Origin: Paenibacillus aceris
GTDB lineage: Bacteria > Bacillota > Bacilli > Paenibacillales > NBRC-103111
Assembly (NCBI RefSeq): GCF_017874035.1
Contig: NZ_JAGGKV010000014.1
Span: forward strand, 1-64,000
Direction of reading: 5' to 3'
DNA length: 64,000 nt
The stretch's first letter is position 1. Each line of letters starts with the position of its first letter. The notes below the pieces were generated by a model. It saw nothing but the letters and a program-made list of their open reading frames with translations. It had not been told where the DNA came from and searched no databases. The translations under genes and the position numbers were made by a program. Below, one piece after another: positions 42,088-51,712 of the stretch.

Positions 42088-42984
42088 CTAGTAATGAACG
42101 CGCTTGTCCAGATAAGCATAGTTGAAAATAGAAATAGCCAGTAAAATAACTAGCAGCACAACAGTCAGTACGGATGCCCTGCCCATATCCCAGAAACTAA
42201 AAGCGGTCTCATAAATGTGGTAAAGGAGCAGATTACTAGCGTTGTCCGGGCCACCCTTCGTCATAATATACAAATGGTCGACCAGCTTGAAGGAGTTGGT
42301 TATGGCGATAATTAAGACAAATAAGGTAGTCGGCATCAGCAAGGGAAATGTAATTTTACGAAATACTTGCCAAGAGCCGGCACCTTCTATTTCAGCGGCT
42401 TCGTATACTTCCTTCGGCATATTTTGCAAGCCGGCCAAATAGAAAATCATGAAAAAACCGGCTTCCTTCCAAACCACCATGACAATCATCGAAAAAATGA
42501 CCCAATGCGGGTCCCCCAACCAGTTGTGTACCGGCAATCCCAGAAAACCTAGAAACTTATCGAGTAAACCATAGTCAGGCGTATAAATGAACAACCAGAT
42601 GTTAGCAATTGCAATCATCGGGATTATAGTCGGGTAGAAGAAGGCAGCTCGCAGGATACTTGTTCCCTTCAGCTTGTTATTCACCAAAACCGCCAAATAA
42701 ATGGCCAGGATTAGGCTGGTCGGCACGGTGCCAGCAGAGAGGAGCAGATTATTTTTCATTACTTTTATAAATACCTCATCTTGCAGCACTTGCCCGTATT
42801 GCTCAAATCCTACAAACTTCTTGACGGAAAGCGTTGATTGAAAGAAGCTTAAATATACGGATTTTATCGTTGGATAAAAAGTAAAAAGACCAAGCAGCAC
42901 AAGGGAAGGAAGAAGCAGCGCATAAGCGAAGGCATTTTCTTTCCAATTTATTTTTCTTCTTGTTTGCAGCGCAAGCTGTCTCAA
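42088..42984 (-). CDS. ABC importer permease, UgpA/MalF type
   Basis: The 298-residue CUT1 permease starts 'AFAYALLLPSLVLLGLFTFY' as first helix and has the EAA loop 'EAAEIEGAGSWQVFRKITFP' (near residue 200) and 'GGPDNASNLLLYHIYETAF' before the last helix. The frame extends upstream to 43062 through an mRNA hairpin; the TTG at 42984, six bases behind GGGGGG, is the realistic start. It pairs with the permease at 41257. Confidence 0.9.
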   Translation of the reverse strand: MRQLALQTRRKINWKENAFAYALLLPSLVLLGLFTFYPTIKSVYLSFFQSTLSVKKFVGFEQYGQVLQDEVFIKVMKNNLLLSAGTVPTSLILAIYLAVLVNNKLKGTSILRAAFFYPTIIPMIAIANIWLFIYTPDYGLLDKFLGFLGLPVHNWLGDPHWVIFSMIVMVVWKEAGFFMIFYLAGLQNMPKEVYEAAEIEGAGSWQVFRKITFPLLMPTTLFVLIIAITNSFKLVDHLYIMTKGGPDNASNLLLYHIYETAFSFWDMGRASVLTVVLLVILLAISIFNYAYLDKRVHY

Positions 42985-43009
42985 GTTGATCCCCCCATAT
43001 TGTGATAAA

Positions 43010-43037
43010 ACTATCACGGCATCATAGCCGTGATAGT
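43010..43037 (-). promoter_or_regulatory. Intra-operon hairpin between receptor and permease genes
   Basis: ACTATCACGGC and GCCGTGATAGT form a perfect 11-bp stem with a 6-base loop, followed on the minus strand by only TTTTATC. It probably stabilises the upstream receptor mRNA or partly terminates, giving more receptor than permease, as in many binding-protein operons. Confidence 0.65.
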
Positions 43038-43067
43038 CTCTATAACTACTTTTCTCAGGCACCTGCG

Positions 43068-44408
43068 TTATTTGCGGAAATTTTTCAAAATCTCATCAGC
43101 CTGCTGCTGCGATTTATCCAGCGCTTCTTTCGCCGACATCTTGCCCAGCAATGCGGCTTGGATGTTGTCATTAAACAACTTGGTGACCTGCCCATTCTGG
43201 AACGTGGATAGTTCGCTGTCCGCATATTGAAGCTGGTCTCTGGCTACTGCTGCTTGCGGGAAATCTTTCACGTAATTTTTGAGCAGGTCGGTCTCATAAG
43301 CCGCTTTTGTAGTTCCCACATATCCGGTATCAATCGACCATTGTGCGACACGCTGCGGCTGCGTCAGGAATTGTATAAACTTAACGGCAGCTTGCTTCTT
43401 ATCTTCGGAAATGCTTTTGAATACATACAAGTTGCCTCCGCCTGTTGGAGAGCCGTATTTCTTATTCGCTGGCAGGAACGATACCCCAAAGTCGAATTTG
43501 GCATCTGTTTTCACTTTTGTAAGGTTCCCTGTCGTATGATACATCATTGCCGTCTTCCCGCTAATGAAATCGGATGGCACGGTCGCCCATTCCAATGTGC
43601 CTTCCGGCATCACTTTATCTTTCAGACCCAGGTCCGTGTAGTACTGCAGCGCTTCTTGAACCTCAGGCTTGTTAAAATAAACATTTTTCCCGTCGTTTGA
43701 AACAATGTTCGTGCCTGTTTGAAGAGACAGTGCCTGCAGCATCCAATATTGGTAGCCTGTGCTTGGAATTTCAATTCCCCATTGCGAAGTTTTACCTGCA
43801 CTGTCTTTCACCGTCAGTTTGCTCGCAGCTTCACGCATTTCAGTCCAGTTGGACGGCGCTTTATCCGGATTAAGTCCCGCTTTTTTAAACAAATCCTTGT
43901 TGTAGTAAAGAACGATCGTACTGCGTTGGAAAGGAACACTCCACACTGTATCTCCAGACTTCGTATTGCCCATGAAAGCTTCATAAAAGCCATTAAAATA
44001 CTCTTTATTGAATCGAGGTGTCAGATCCTCAATCGCATTCATGGACAGCAAGCTGTACAAATCCGTTGAAAGCAGCACCGCTAAATCTGGCGAAGTCCCG
44101 CCTTGTACAGCCGTGACGACTTTGGTCATCGTATCTTGATAACTTCCTCCATAGACGGGTTTAACTGTAATCGTCGGATTCTCTTGGTGAAAGTCATTTG
44201 CCAGTTGATCGATTAATTTCGTAATGGGGCCGCCGACAGCCACCGGAAAATAAAACTGCAGCTCCACAGGTTTCGCATCCTGTTTAACGGTCGTTGCAGG
44301 CGTAGAAGCTGTGATGCTGGCTGGTGCAGCTTTCTGTGTGCTTTCGCCCTGGCCGCATGCCGTTGTGACAAGCGCTGCAGCAGCTAGTGTCAAAAATACT
44401 TTCCTCAT
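43068..44408 (-). CDS. Solute-binding lipoprotein, probable glycerol-phosphate receptor (UgpB-like)
   Basis: The 446-residue extracellular binding protein has a lipoprotein signal with TTACGQG (Cys near residue 18). 'VELQFYFPVAVGGPITKLID' and 'DFHQENPTITVKPVYGGSYQ' closely follow the opening of UgpB-type receptors, and 'VWSVPFQRSTIVLYYNKDLF' and 'GKTAMMYHTTGNLTKVK' continue this pattern. The gene lies between a HAD phosphatase and two permeases in an operon with a GlpP-responsive leader, which supports glycerol-3-phosphate or glycerophosphodiester as ligand. Confidence 0.85.
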   Translation of the reverse strand: MRKVFLTLAAAALVTTACGQGESTQKAAPASITASTPATTVKQDAKPVELQFYFPVAVGGPITKLIDQLANDFHQENPTITVKPVYGGSYQDTMTKVVTAVQGGTSPDLAVLLSTDLYSLLSMNAIEDLTPRFNKEYFNGFYEAFMGNTKSGDTVWSVPFQRSTIVLYYNKDLFKKAGLNPDKAPSNWTEMREAASKLTVKDSAGKTSQWGIEIPSTGYQYWMLQALSLQTGTNIVSNDGKNVYFNKPEVQEALQYYTDLGLKDKVMPEGTLEWATVPSDFISGKTAMMYHTTGNLTKVKTDAKFDFGVSFLPANKKYGSPTGGGNLYVFKSISEDKKQAAVKFIQFLTQPQRVAQWSIDTGYVGTTKAAYETDLLKNYVKDFPQAAVARDQLQYADSELSTFQNGQVTKLFNDNIQAALLGKMSAKEALDKSQQQADEILKNFRK

Positions 44409-44444
44409 TGTTCGTATCCTCCCAAGATTTCGTTTTATATGTAT

Positions 44445-44461
44445 CCTCCGAATACCGGAGG
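44445..44461 (-). promoter_or_regulatory. Short hairpin before the receptor gene
   Basis: CCTCCG and CGGAGG pair around a 5-base loop in the gap between the phosphatase and receptor genes, without a T-run. It could separate the mRNA segments by processing. It also contains a GGAGG that is not used as ribosome binding site. Confidence 0.4.
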
Positions 44462-44468
44462 TTCGTGC

Positions 44469-45311
44469 CTACCACTGCGCGTAGTTCCTAGATTCATCAA
44501 TAATTTCGCTGAGTGTATCGAGCACATAGTCAGGCTCAATCCCGTGCAGCGTAACGTCTTTTCGAGAATCCGCTCCTGTCAGAACAAGGGCCGTATACAT
44601 GCCGCTGGACTTGCCGAAGCGAATATCTGTCGTAACCCGGTCGCCTACCATCAAGCATGCTTCTGGCGCTATATTCAGCTTTTCCAATGCCTTTTTCGCG
44701 TAATAAACGGAAGGTTTGCCAATCACTTGATAAACCGGCTGCGAACTTGCTGTCTCCAGTGCTTTGACCAATGACCAGGTATCCGGTATCGCGCCATCCT
44801 CAAGCGGACAGAACGGATCGGGGTTAGCGGCAATCAGCCGGGCTCCGTTACGAAGGGCATTCATGCCAAGCGTTAATTTCTCATACGTAAAATGCTTATC
44901 GAGCCCGACTAGAACATGCGTAGCGCTTAATGGATCTTCCGTCGTTTCTACGTTGTATTGCTCCAGTTCATTCCTCATGGCTTGCTCACCAATCATGAAC
45001 ACTTTGGCCTCAGGTAGATACTCCTGAAAGTACATGCGAGAAACGCATAGCGCTGTTAAAATGTCCTCTTCCGAACAAGTAATTCCGAAGTGTGAAAGGC
45101 GCTCTCTTACGCCTTCACGCGTATGTGTTGTCGTATTCGTCACAAACAGGACGGACTTCCCTTCTTTACGCAGCTTGTCCAGTGTCGCTAGCACGCCTGG
45201 CAAGATTTGATGGCCGGCATACACCGTACCGTCCAAATCAAACAAGTATCCATCGAAAGCAAGAAGTCCTTTCTGTGCTTTTCCTTTTTCACTTTTCACG
45301 TGCTCTGACAA
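44469..45311 (-). CDS. HAD-IIA family phosphatase (NagD/AraL-like)
   Basis: The 280-residue enzyme has all four HAD motifs: nucleophile 'FDLDGTVYAG' (about residues 24-33), 'LFVTNTTT', Lys in 'VIGKPSVYYAKKAL' and 'MVGDRVTTDIRFGKSSGM' (about 213-230), with the large IIA cap between motifs II and III. Such enzymes dephosphorylate small sugar or polyol phosphates; some relatives hydrolyse glycerol-3-phosphate. Here it is the first gene behind a GlpP-type leader terminator, so a detoxifying or scavenging role in glycerol-3-phosphate metabolism is likely. It starts at TTG behind GGGGGAG. Confidence 0.9.
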   Translation of the reverse strand: MSEHVKSEKGKAQKGLLAFDGYLFDLDGTVYAGHQILPGVLATLDKLRKEGKSVLFVTNTTTHTREGVRERLSHFGITCSEEDILTALCVSRMYFQEYLPEAKVFMIGEQAMRNELEQYNVETTEDPLSATHVLVGLDKHFTYEKLTLGMNALRNGARLIAANPDPFCPLEDGAIPDTWSLVKALETASSQPVYQVIGKPSVYYAKKALEKLNIAPEACLMVGDRVTTDIRFGKSSGMYTALVLTGADSRKDVTLHGIEPDYVLDTLSEIIDESRNYAQW

Positions 45312-45337
45312 CGTTCTCCCCCTTTTTCAACAAAAAT

Positions 45338-45447
45338 AAAAACCCTTGTTCAAGCATGCAAAAACAAGCCTTATCGAAACATAGACCTACCTATATTCGA
45401 GCTTATTTTCGCACTTTGCTGAACAAGGGTTTTCTCCTATTCTCAAC
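45338..45447 (-). promoter_or_regulatory. GlpP-type leader with conditional terminator (upstream of HAD-Ugp operon)
   Basis: On the minus strand AAAACCCTTGTTCA (45420-45433) pairs perfectly with TGAACAAGGGTTTT (45338-45352 region) across an 80-base loop, followed by TTTTTATTTTTG: a terminator in the leader of the phosphatase-importer operon. The block before and in the left arm, GGGT.TGAG..-AGGAGAAAACCCTT, then TTCAG.AAA and GTGCG, recurs in the leader at 51713-51808. The GlpP gene is adjacent. GlpP with glycerol-3-phosphate is known to prevent such termination in Bacillus. Confidence 0.78.
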
Positions 45448-45499
45448 CCATCATCACTAGTTAGGTGCTGAATATTTAGTTATTACGGTAACTATACCT

Positions 45500-46087
45500 T
45501 CATTTTGTCACAGCCATATTAAAACTGTGTGTAGAGTTTGTAAATGGGTTTACCCACATAGAAGGATCGCCTGTCGAGATAAAATCAGCCCCGCTAGCCA
45601 GCGCTTCTATGATCTCTTGCTCATAGCGAATTAATCCACCGACGATTAACGGTTGTTTAATCGTTTGCTTGAGCTCGCGAATCACTCTTGGCATTAAGCC
45701 AGGCATCAGTTCAACTTCATCAGGCTGACTGCTTTTAATCATGCGAATCGCCGTTTGAATAGCAGCCGTATCGATCGCAAAAATACGTTGAATGCTTTTC
45801 AGACCCGCTTGTCTCGCAGCTGTAACCGCAGCCGATTTCGTTGTCAAAATACCGTCTGCACGAAATTGATCTGCTAAATAGCTGATGGCATAAGCATCTT
45901 TGCCAAGTCCAGAAACCATTTCCGTATGGACATAAACCTTTTTACCCGAATCATGTGCTTGTCGAATAATCGACTCCAAATTCCCAATATGCCCGGTCAT
46001 TAAATTGATTCGATCCACGTTACTCTCCAGCATCTTCGGAATTTGTTCCTCTTTCGTGACTGAAGCGATAATAGGGAATGGGTTCAT
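45500..46087 (-). CDS. glpP: GlpP, glycerol-3-phosphate-responsive antiterminator
   Basis: The 195-residue protein is a TIM-barrel-like RNA-binding regulator: 'IIASVTKEEQIPKMLES', 'FLLTGHI'-type strand 'INLMTGHIGNLESII', 'VYVHTEMVSGLGKD', 'ADGILTTKSAAVTAARQ', 'FAIDTAAIQTAI', 'VELMPGLMPRVI' and 'PLIVGGLIRYEQEI' are the family's conserved blocks, and the length is normal. With bound glycerol-3-phosphate it opens leader terminators of glp genes. ATG 46087 is preceded by GGAGGTG; the longer frame to 46165 is unlikely. Two matching leader terminators lie on either side of the gene cluster, so the targets are local. Confidence 0.93.
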   Translation of the reverse strand: MNPFPIIASVTKEEQIPKMLESNVDRINLMTGHIGNLESIIRQAHDSGKKVYVHTEMVSGLGKDAYAISYLADQFRADGILTTKSAAVTAARQAGLKSIQRIFAIDTAAIQTAIRMIKSSQPDEVELMPGLMPRVIRELKQTIKQPLIVGGLIRYEQEIIEALASGADFISTGDPSMWVNPFTNSTHSFNMAVTK

Positions 46088-46189
46088 CTTGAGCACCTCC
46101 AAAAGAAACATACCTGCACCAAAATCGTAGCATGGGATTGTTTTCTGAGTATTAATCCAAACCATGCCAACAGCTTTTTGTTTTGTTAG

Positions 46190-49100
46190 CTATTCATTTA
46201 TAAAATTGGCTTTGACTAACAATCGTTTCAACATCGCAGCCGTTTGAGCGCGAGTTGCATAACCATCGGACGCTAACGTATTGGCAGTCATTCCGTTCAT
46301 CAACCCAGCTTGAACAGCAGCAGCCATCTCAGCCTTCGCCCAAACAATGCGGTCAGCATCCTCAAAGGGGGCCAACGCTGCAGCCTGCTGAGCTGAAGTT
46401 ACGCTTGGATCGATACCTGCGTATTTCATCGCGCGGATGACCATGGCCGCTTGCTCCTCACGCGTGATTTCTTTATTCGGACGGAATGTTCCGTCCTCAT
46501 AGCCGCTAAGCAGACCTGCTGCAGCAGCCGTACCCACCGCTTGGCCAAACCAATCGTTAGCCGTTATATCTTTGAAGTCGATCGTTGATGCTGCATAATC
46601 TAAGCCCAAAGCGCGAACTAATAACGCTGCGAATTCTGCCCGGGTGATGGAACGATCTGCTTCAAAGCGATTATCGTCTACGCCCTCTACAACCAGTTTA
46701 TTTGCCAATAGCTCGATGTCCATTTTGGCCCAATGATCTTTAAGATCATGGAAGCTTTTGTTATTTTCCACGACAGTGTACACACTATTCCCGCTGCGTT
46801 TCAATGTCGCTGTGGTTTTGCCATCCTTTGTCACAAACAGTGTCGGCACAAAACGAAGCTCATTCGTTCCCGGCATCAGCTGCGCACCGGTAGCTTTCTT
46901 CGGATCAACCGCCTTATCCAACATAATATCGCGAGACACATATGTCGCTCCCAATTTCACAGGAACGGATTGTCCTGTTTGACTGACCGCTTCCACCTCG
47001 AAGCTTACAGCACTCGTTAGCGGTTTGCTGCCGGCTGCCGTTATCGCGTTGTCTATGGACGCCGCATCCGTCCCGCTCAATTTTTTGAGTGTCATGCGAA
47101 TGGATACATCCTCCATGCTGACGCCAAGCTGCTTGGCTAATTCATCAAGCTTCAATACCGATAATGGCAACGTATAGGAAACGTGATCACCTGAGACAAG
47201 CAGCGTTTTCCCCTGAACCCGGCTTGCTTCGAGTAGACCGGCGGCTTCCATTTCCAGCGTTTCTCCGTTAAGCTTCACTTCTACCTTAGAGTGAGCGCTT
47301 AAAGATGCTTTCAGCTCTGAGGCGTTGAGCTTTCCTTCCTTAGCCTCTAGGTAAGCTGGAGCTATAGATGGGACGGTTGTTTGGCTGCCGTCAGTGACAG
47401 TAGAACCGGAACCCGAATTTGAATCATGATCCCCTCCATTGCCATCATCACCATGATCGCCGTCATCACCGCCATCGCCACCGTCTTCTTTGCCTGCTAT
47501 TTGTATGGTTATTGGAGCCGTATAAATATCATACTTATTTGATTCGTCCATGGAGCTTGTATATCTCATAAGCGCATGGGCGGTACCAGGCTTCTTGGCC
47601 GTTACTTTCGCACCGTCCAATGTGATTAAGTCTTGGCCATCAAGTAGAACGAGATCAGGTGTAATCGTCGTTTTCGTTCCTTTATAGGACTGAACAACAG
47701 CCGATAACGTCGTACTTCCATCCGTGGTCAGCTCAACATTCATCTTCTCAGGTTGAATGGAAGCCGCCCAATCCGACGCGTAATAGGAATAGTCCGTCGT
47801 AATCCCGAACGCGCCAAGCCCCATAAATTGAATAAAGGCATTTTTGTCATTCAATGTCCAAGGGGAGATGATTAAGCCACGGTGCTTAGCCGCTTCCATG
47901 AAATTTTTGCCAACACCGGTATAACTCGTGTTAAACGAAGCGTTCAACTCTTGAAGAAGCTTCATCGTCTCACGCAGCGATTTTTTGACGTTTGTCTCGT
48001 TTGCATATCCGCTGGTCAACAGTCCGAGGGGCATCTCCGGCATTAGCTCGGCCATCCGCTTTAGCTGATTGGCATCGAAAGACATCGTATCCACAAGCGC
48101 CTCCGCATCTTTATCTTTGAGCAGCTGGATATAAGCCTCTATGAGCGCTGGCGTAGCTGTCTTGATTTCAGCCATGACCATCGCGCCCTTTTCCTTGGCA
48201 AGGTCAATTTGTTCATCCAAGGTCGGGATTTTCACATCCGGGAATCCGCTCGGATAAGGCTTATTGGCATTTAACTTTTTCAATTCCTCAAGCGTGTAGT
48301 TTTCGATGAAGCCTGTTCCATTCGTTGTCCGTTCCAACGAGCCATCATGAAGAATCACGATACGTCCGTCTTTGGAAAGGTACATATCGTTTTCGATGAA
48401 TTCGGCGCCGGCTTCTAAACCTAGCCGATTGCTCTCGATCGTATTTTCCGGAGAATTCGCCGGCATCCCCCGATGAGCGATAATATATGGCTTGCGAATA
48501 AGCGTCGTGTTACGGTTATACGTCTTCAATGCTTCCCACTGCACGGCAGGCGAATCCGTCACAATCCCATTCACGCCTGATGTAATCAGTTGATGCATGG
48601 AAACCAGCTTCTCGGCGGAGCTGGCCGCTTCCTTCGACCATACCATGATCATCCGTTGTTGAAGGTAAGCTACATTCTCTCGGGTCGATAGCGATTGCGG
48701 CAAAATCGCAACTCTAGCTAAGCTTGCCGCTGTTTGTCTGCGTATATCCAAGAGGCTATCTTTGGTCAAATTCGTCTTGCCGCTAAAATCCAGAATCCCC
48801 CGGATGATGGGGTAAGCTTTTCTCGCTCGTTTGATAAGCTCTCCATTGTCCGAAATAATAGCGACATCTTCCCAACTATTCTTTCTCAAATAATCGACCA
48901 GTTGATCTACGGTGGCTTCGTCCTTGACATAAAAAGCAGGAATCATGCGCTCACTTAAATAGCCTAAGAAAGCATCCAGAGAGCTGATTTCAGTTTGACC
49001 TGTCGGATCGGTCACTTTGAGACCTTGCCCAATATGAGCAATAACAGTTGAAGGCAGTTCTGGCGCATTCAGCTTCGCGAAATCTGCTGCGCTTCGAAGC

Positions 49101-51667
49101 TCAGTTACAACCGATGCAGCCATCGCAATACGGGTTTCCGGCTCGGTCACTTCTACGAACCGGCCATTCGGTATGGCAGGCAGCGCCTGTTCTTGCAAGG
49201 TAATGCGAATATTATCCAGCTTCATTTTGCTCCCGTTCGCTTGTAAGCCCACTGCGCCTTTGGCATAGGCGTAAGCTTGATCCGTATCGACGAAGATTTG
49301 GTTATTAATCATTTCCTGAACGCGATTTCCATAGGTTTTTACCGTATAGTGATACATTTTGGACGGATCAATGGCTTCCGTATAGGAACCTCTGTCGATT
49401 ACATTCCACGCATTCGCGGGCGTTCTCTCGGCGAACTCAATTCCGTTTGCTGCTGTGGCATCTTTCCTGACTGCCATTTGGTAATAAGGGTAATCGTTAT
49501 TTTGAATCCGGTACATGATGGAGTGCCATCTTGCCGTATCATTTGCCTGCAAGTGGGTAACGTCCGCTTCAATTTTGTAATTGCCAAATGTATTTAAGAA
49601 CGATGGAAGGATCACCCTGGAAGGATTATCCGGAGAAGCGAGCGCATTGATCTCAAAAGCCCCCGATTTTACCGCAGCATTCGCTGCAGTCGTTCCTTCT
49701 TTTCGGGTCCAGCCAGCAGGAAGCGTACCATCGGCCAAATGATCGAAGTTTTCCTCGTACAGAACATACTCCGTATCTCCTGCATCTTTTGCCAGCACTA
49801 GCATACTGAAAGACGCGCTATCCTTTGTTCCTGTCATCGTATAAACACCTTTTTGCTGCGCCTTCAGGGTGCCGTTTGCAAAGACAACCGCTGGATTGGC
49901 CGATGTCCAAGTTAGCTCATTGCCCTTTACTACACCTGTAGTGAGATCGTTAAATTCTGCTTGAAACTCCACGGTGCCTAGGTCTAGGGAAGCGCCGACT
50001 GTCGCCAGCACATAGCCGCTCTCATTGCCTTTGATGGAAACAACCTTGACTCCCGACAAAGATGGCGTGACCGTAATCTCTTTGGAAGCCTCCACATTGC
50101 CGTAGACAGCTCTAATGCTTACCTTCCCAGCCTTGAGGGGCACCATTTGGTTGTTGTTGATTTTGATAATACTTTCATCAGAAGAATACAGCTTCACTCG
50201 ATTTACTGGCGGCGCTTCGGTAATTCCATCCGAATAATAGACGCTGCTCGTCACGCTTGCCGCGCCGCTTAATGCTTCCAAGGTGGCAGGCACCGTTATA
50301 TCCAGCCGATCAGCAGTGATCCGGGTTACTTTCAAATTGTCGAAAGATACCTTGCTCTGGTCCCCCTGAAATCCGACTCTCCCTTTCTCTGGAAGCACAT
50401 TAGCTGCTAGATTTTTGTCCCCATACAACGTAAAGTTCGTGTCGCTCTTAGCTTTAAAATATTGCTTAACGTTACTGTCGAATACCCTTACCTTCATCGT
50501 GTAATCCTTATTCGTCAGCAGCTGAGGCCCTGTCGCGCTGATCGGCGTCGGAGAGAACCAGTTGCCATCCGGATTTCGGTATGCCGTTTCAATCGTCCCG
50601 TTTTGTTTGATCGCCATTTGCGGATAAGGAGGCTTCCCGCTGGAAGGTGCCCGGAACATAATGGAAACCCATCTTCCCGTATTCAAAAAGCCATCGAAGC
50701 GTACATCCGCTTCAATTGTATAGTTATCCCATTGTACCGGAGCGATTATCCGGCTTTGCTTGCCTGAGGCATTTCCGTCGAAGGTCATACGGCCATTGCC
50801 ATAAGTATCCTGCACAACTGTAAAGGAAGGGCTGCCCGCATTCACATCGGATAGCCAATTCTGAGGTACTGTACCGGTCGCATAAGTGTCGAAATTCTCT
50901 TCCAAGAGCACCGGATTCGGACTTCCTGCGACTGGCGATGTATCGATCAGCTTAAGCGTGCCGTAACCTGAGGTATCATTCCAGAAGGAGGAGGATTGGA
51001 AGGCGCTCCAATAACTTGATCTTTGCTCTGCCGTCGTTGACCCGTACCGATCCGTCGTTCCAATTTCCAGTCCCAACTGCTTCTGTATCACAGGATCAAA
51101 ATTAAGCATGTCCCACGGCACAGCGATCTCTGTAGACCATCCGGAAGCCGTTTTATTTATCGCCCGGAGTATTTTTTTCTCATCTTTGCCGGCATGATTG
51201 TTCAGTGCAGCACCGAAATGAAATTCGGGAGTTGTTGTCCCAGGCTGATACATGACACCAATCTGCATATCATTATTGGTAAAAGGGGCAGACTGGTGCT
51301 GACTCGGATCAAGAAAAACGTTAATATTGTCTTGCTCGAACCAGTTGCCGGATTGACCGGTCAACAGCGTGTCGTCGTCAGCCTTCACCCCGATATATAA
51401 GTACTGATTATCCCACAGCAGTCCGAATTTCGACGCTTTGAATGAGCCTTGTCCAACTTGAACGCTTAATGGCTGATCCATTTTCCAAATCGATTCGTCC
51501 AGGTTGCCATCAATGATTGGAGCCGTTAACGTTTTGTTGACCTCCATCGCCTTTCTTCCTGTTTCTCCTGCAAGAGGTTGGGCTGCCCATGCGTTTGGTT
51601 GAAAAAGGCCGCTGATTAAAGTCGTTATTGTTACAATACCTAGAACCCTTGTGGACATTGTTTTCAC
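46190..51667 (-). CDS. Giant SLH-anchored glycerophosphodiester phosphodiesterase
   Basis: This is a ~1825-residue surface protein. The order is signal peptide (ends near AWA-AQ), CBM9-like domain ('MEVNKTLTAPIIDGNLDESI', about 40-250), two LamG-like modules each opening 'EENFD' (about 255 and 635) with a Big domain after each, a degenerate GDPD-like barrel (about 835-1050), an active GDPD domain, Gly/Asp-rich linker (about 1400), a further beta domain and three SLH repeats (from about 1638). The active GDPD has 'YIIAHRGMPANSPENTIESN' (about 1060-1080), the metal ligands E and D in 'FIENDMYLSKDG' and the second catalytic 'ILHDGSLERT'. It should release glycerol-3-phosphate from wall or lipid phosphodiesters at the cell surface. 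The frame to 51772 crosses a leader terminator; GTG 51667 or ATG 51658 is the likely start. Confidence 0.9.
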   Translation of the reverse strand: MKTMSTRVLGIVTITTLISGLFQPNAWAAQPLAGETGRKAMEVNKTLTAPIIDGNLDESIWKMDQPLSVQVGQGSFKASKFGLLWDNQYLYIGVKADDDTLLTGQSGNWFEQDNINVFLDPSQHQSAPFTNNDMQIGVMYQPGTTTPEFHFGAALNNHAGKDEKKILRAINKTASGWSTEIAVPWDMLNFDPVIQKQLGLEIGTTDRYGSTTAEQRSSYWSAFQSSSFWNDTSGYGTLKLIDTSPVAGSPNPVLLEENFDTYATGTVPQNWLSDVNAGSPSFTVVQDTYGNGRMTFDGNASGKQSRIIAPVQWDNYTIEADVRFDGFLNTGRWVSIMFRAPSSGKPPYPQMAIKQNGTIETAYRNPDGNWFSPTPISATGPQLLTNKDYTMKVRVFDSNVKQYFKAKSDTNFTLYGDKNLAANVLPEKGRVGFQGDQSKVSFDNLKVTRITADRLDITVPATLEALSGAASVTSSVYYSDGITEAPPVNRVKLYSSDESIIKINNNQMVPLKAGKVSIRAVYGNVEASKEITVTPSLSGVKVVSIKGNESGYVLATVGASLDLGTVEFQAEFNDLTTGVVKGNELTWTSANPAVVFANGTLKAQQKGVYTMTGTKDSASFSMLVLAKDAGDTEYVLYEENFDHLADGTLPAGWTRKEGTTAANAAVKSGAFEINALASPDNPSRVILPSFLNTFGNYKIEADVTHLQANDTARWHSIMYRIQNNDYPYYQMAVRKDATAANGIEFAERTPANAWNVIDRGSYTEAIDPSKMYHYTVKTYGNRVQEMINNQIFVDTDQAYAYAKGAVGLQANGSKMKLDNIRITLQEQALPAIPNGRFVEVTEPETRIAMAASVVTELRSAADFAKLNAPELPSTVIAHIGQGLKVTDPTGQTEISSLDAFLGYLSERMIPAFYVKDEATVDQLVDYLRKNSWEDVAIISDNGELIKRARKAYPIIRGILDFSGKTNLTKDSLLDIRRQTAASLARVAILPQSLSTRENVAYLQQRMIMVWSKEAASSAEKLVSMHQLITSGVNGIVTDSPAVQWEALKTYNRNTTLIRKPYIIAHRGMPANSPENTIESNRLGLEAGAEFIENDMYLSKDGRIVILHDGSLERTTNGTGFIENYTLEELKKLNANKPYPSGFPDVKIPTLDEQIDLAKEKGAMVMAEIKTATPALIEAYIQLLKDKDAEALVDTMSFDANQLKRMAELMPEMPLGLLTSGYANETNVKKSLRETMKLLQELNASFNTSYTGVGKNFMEAAKHRGLIISPWTLNDKNAFIQFMGLGAFGITTDYSYYASDWAASIQPEKMNVELTTDGSTTLSAVVQSYKGTKTTITPDLVLLDGQDLITLDGAKVTAKKPGTAHALMRYTSSMDESNKYDIYTAPITIQIAGKEDGGDGGDDGDHGDDGNGGDHDSNSGSGSTVTDGSQTTVPSIAPAYLEAKEGKLNASELKASLSAHSKVEVKLNGETLEMEAAGLLEASRVQGKTLLVSGDHVSYTLPLSVLKLDELAKQLGVSMEDVSIRMTLKKLSGTDAASIDNAITAAGSKPLTSAVSFEVEAVSQTGQSVPVKLGATYVSRDIMLDKAVDPKKATGAQLMPGTNELRFVPTLFVTKDGKTTATLKRSGNSVYTVVENNKSFHDLKDHWAKMDIELLANKLVVEGVDDNRFEADRSITRAEFAALLVRALGLDYAASTIDFKDITANDWFGQAVGTAAAAGLLSGYEDGTFRPNKEITREEQAAMVIRAMKYAGIDPSVTSAQQAAALAPFEDADRIVWAKAEMAAAVQAGLMNGMTANTLASDGYATRAQTAAMLKRLLVKANFINE

Positions 51668-51712
51668 TTCGCTCTTCATTCCTTTCGGCTTTTTATGATG
51701 TTTCCAAAACAC

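Noticed and set aside
43010-43037. Full terminator between receptor and permease
   Set aside because: The stem is perfect, but the following T-tract is short and interrupted and the permease genes downstream belong to the operon.
50462-50767. Plus-strand frames inside the giant GDPD gene
   Set aside because: They are antisense frames in a long coding region; basic and Cys-rich composition is typical of shadows.
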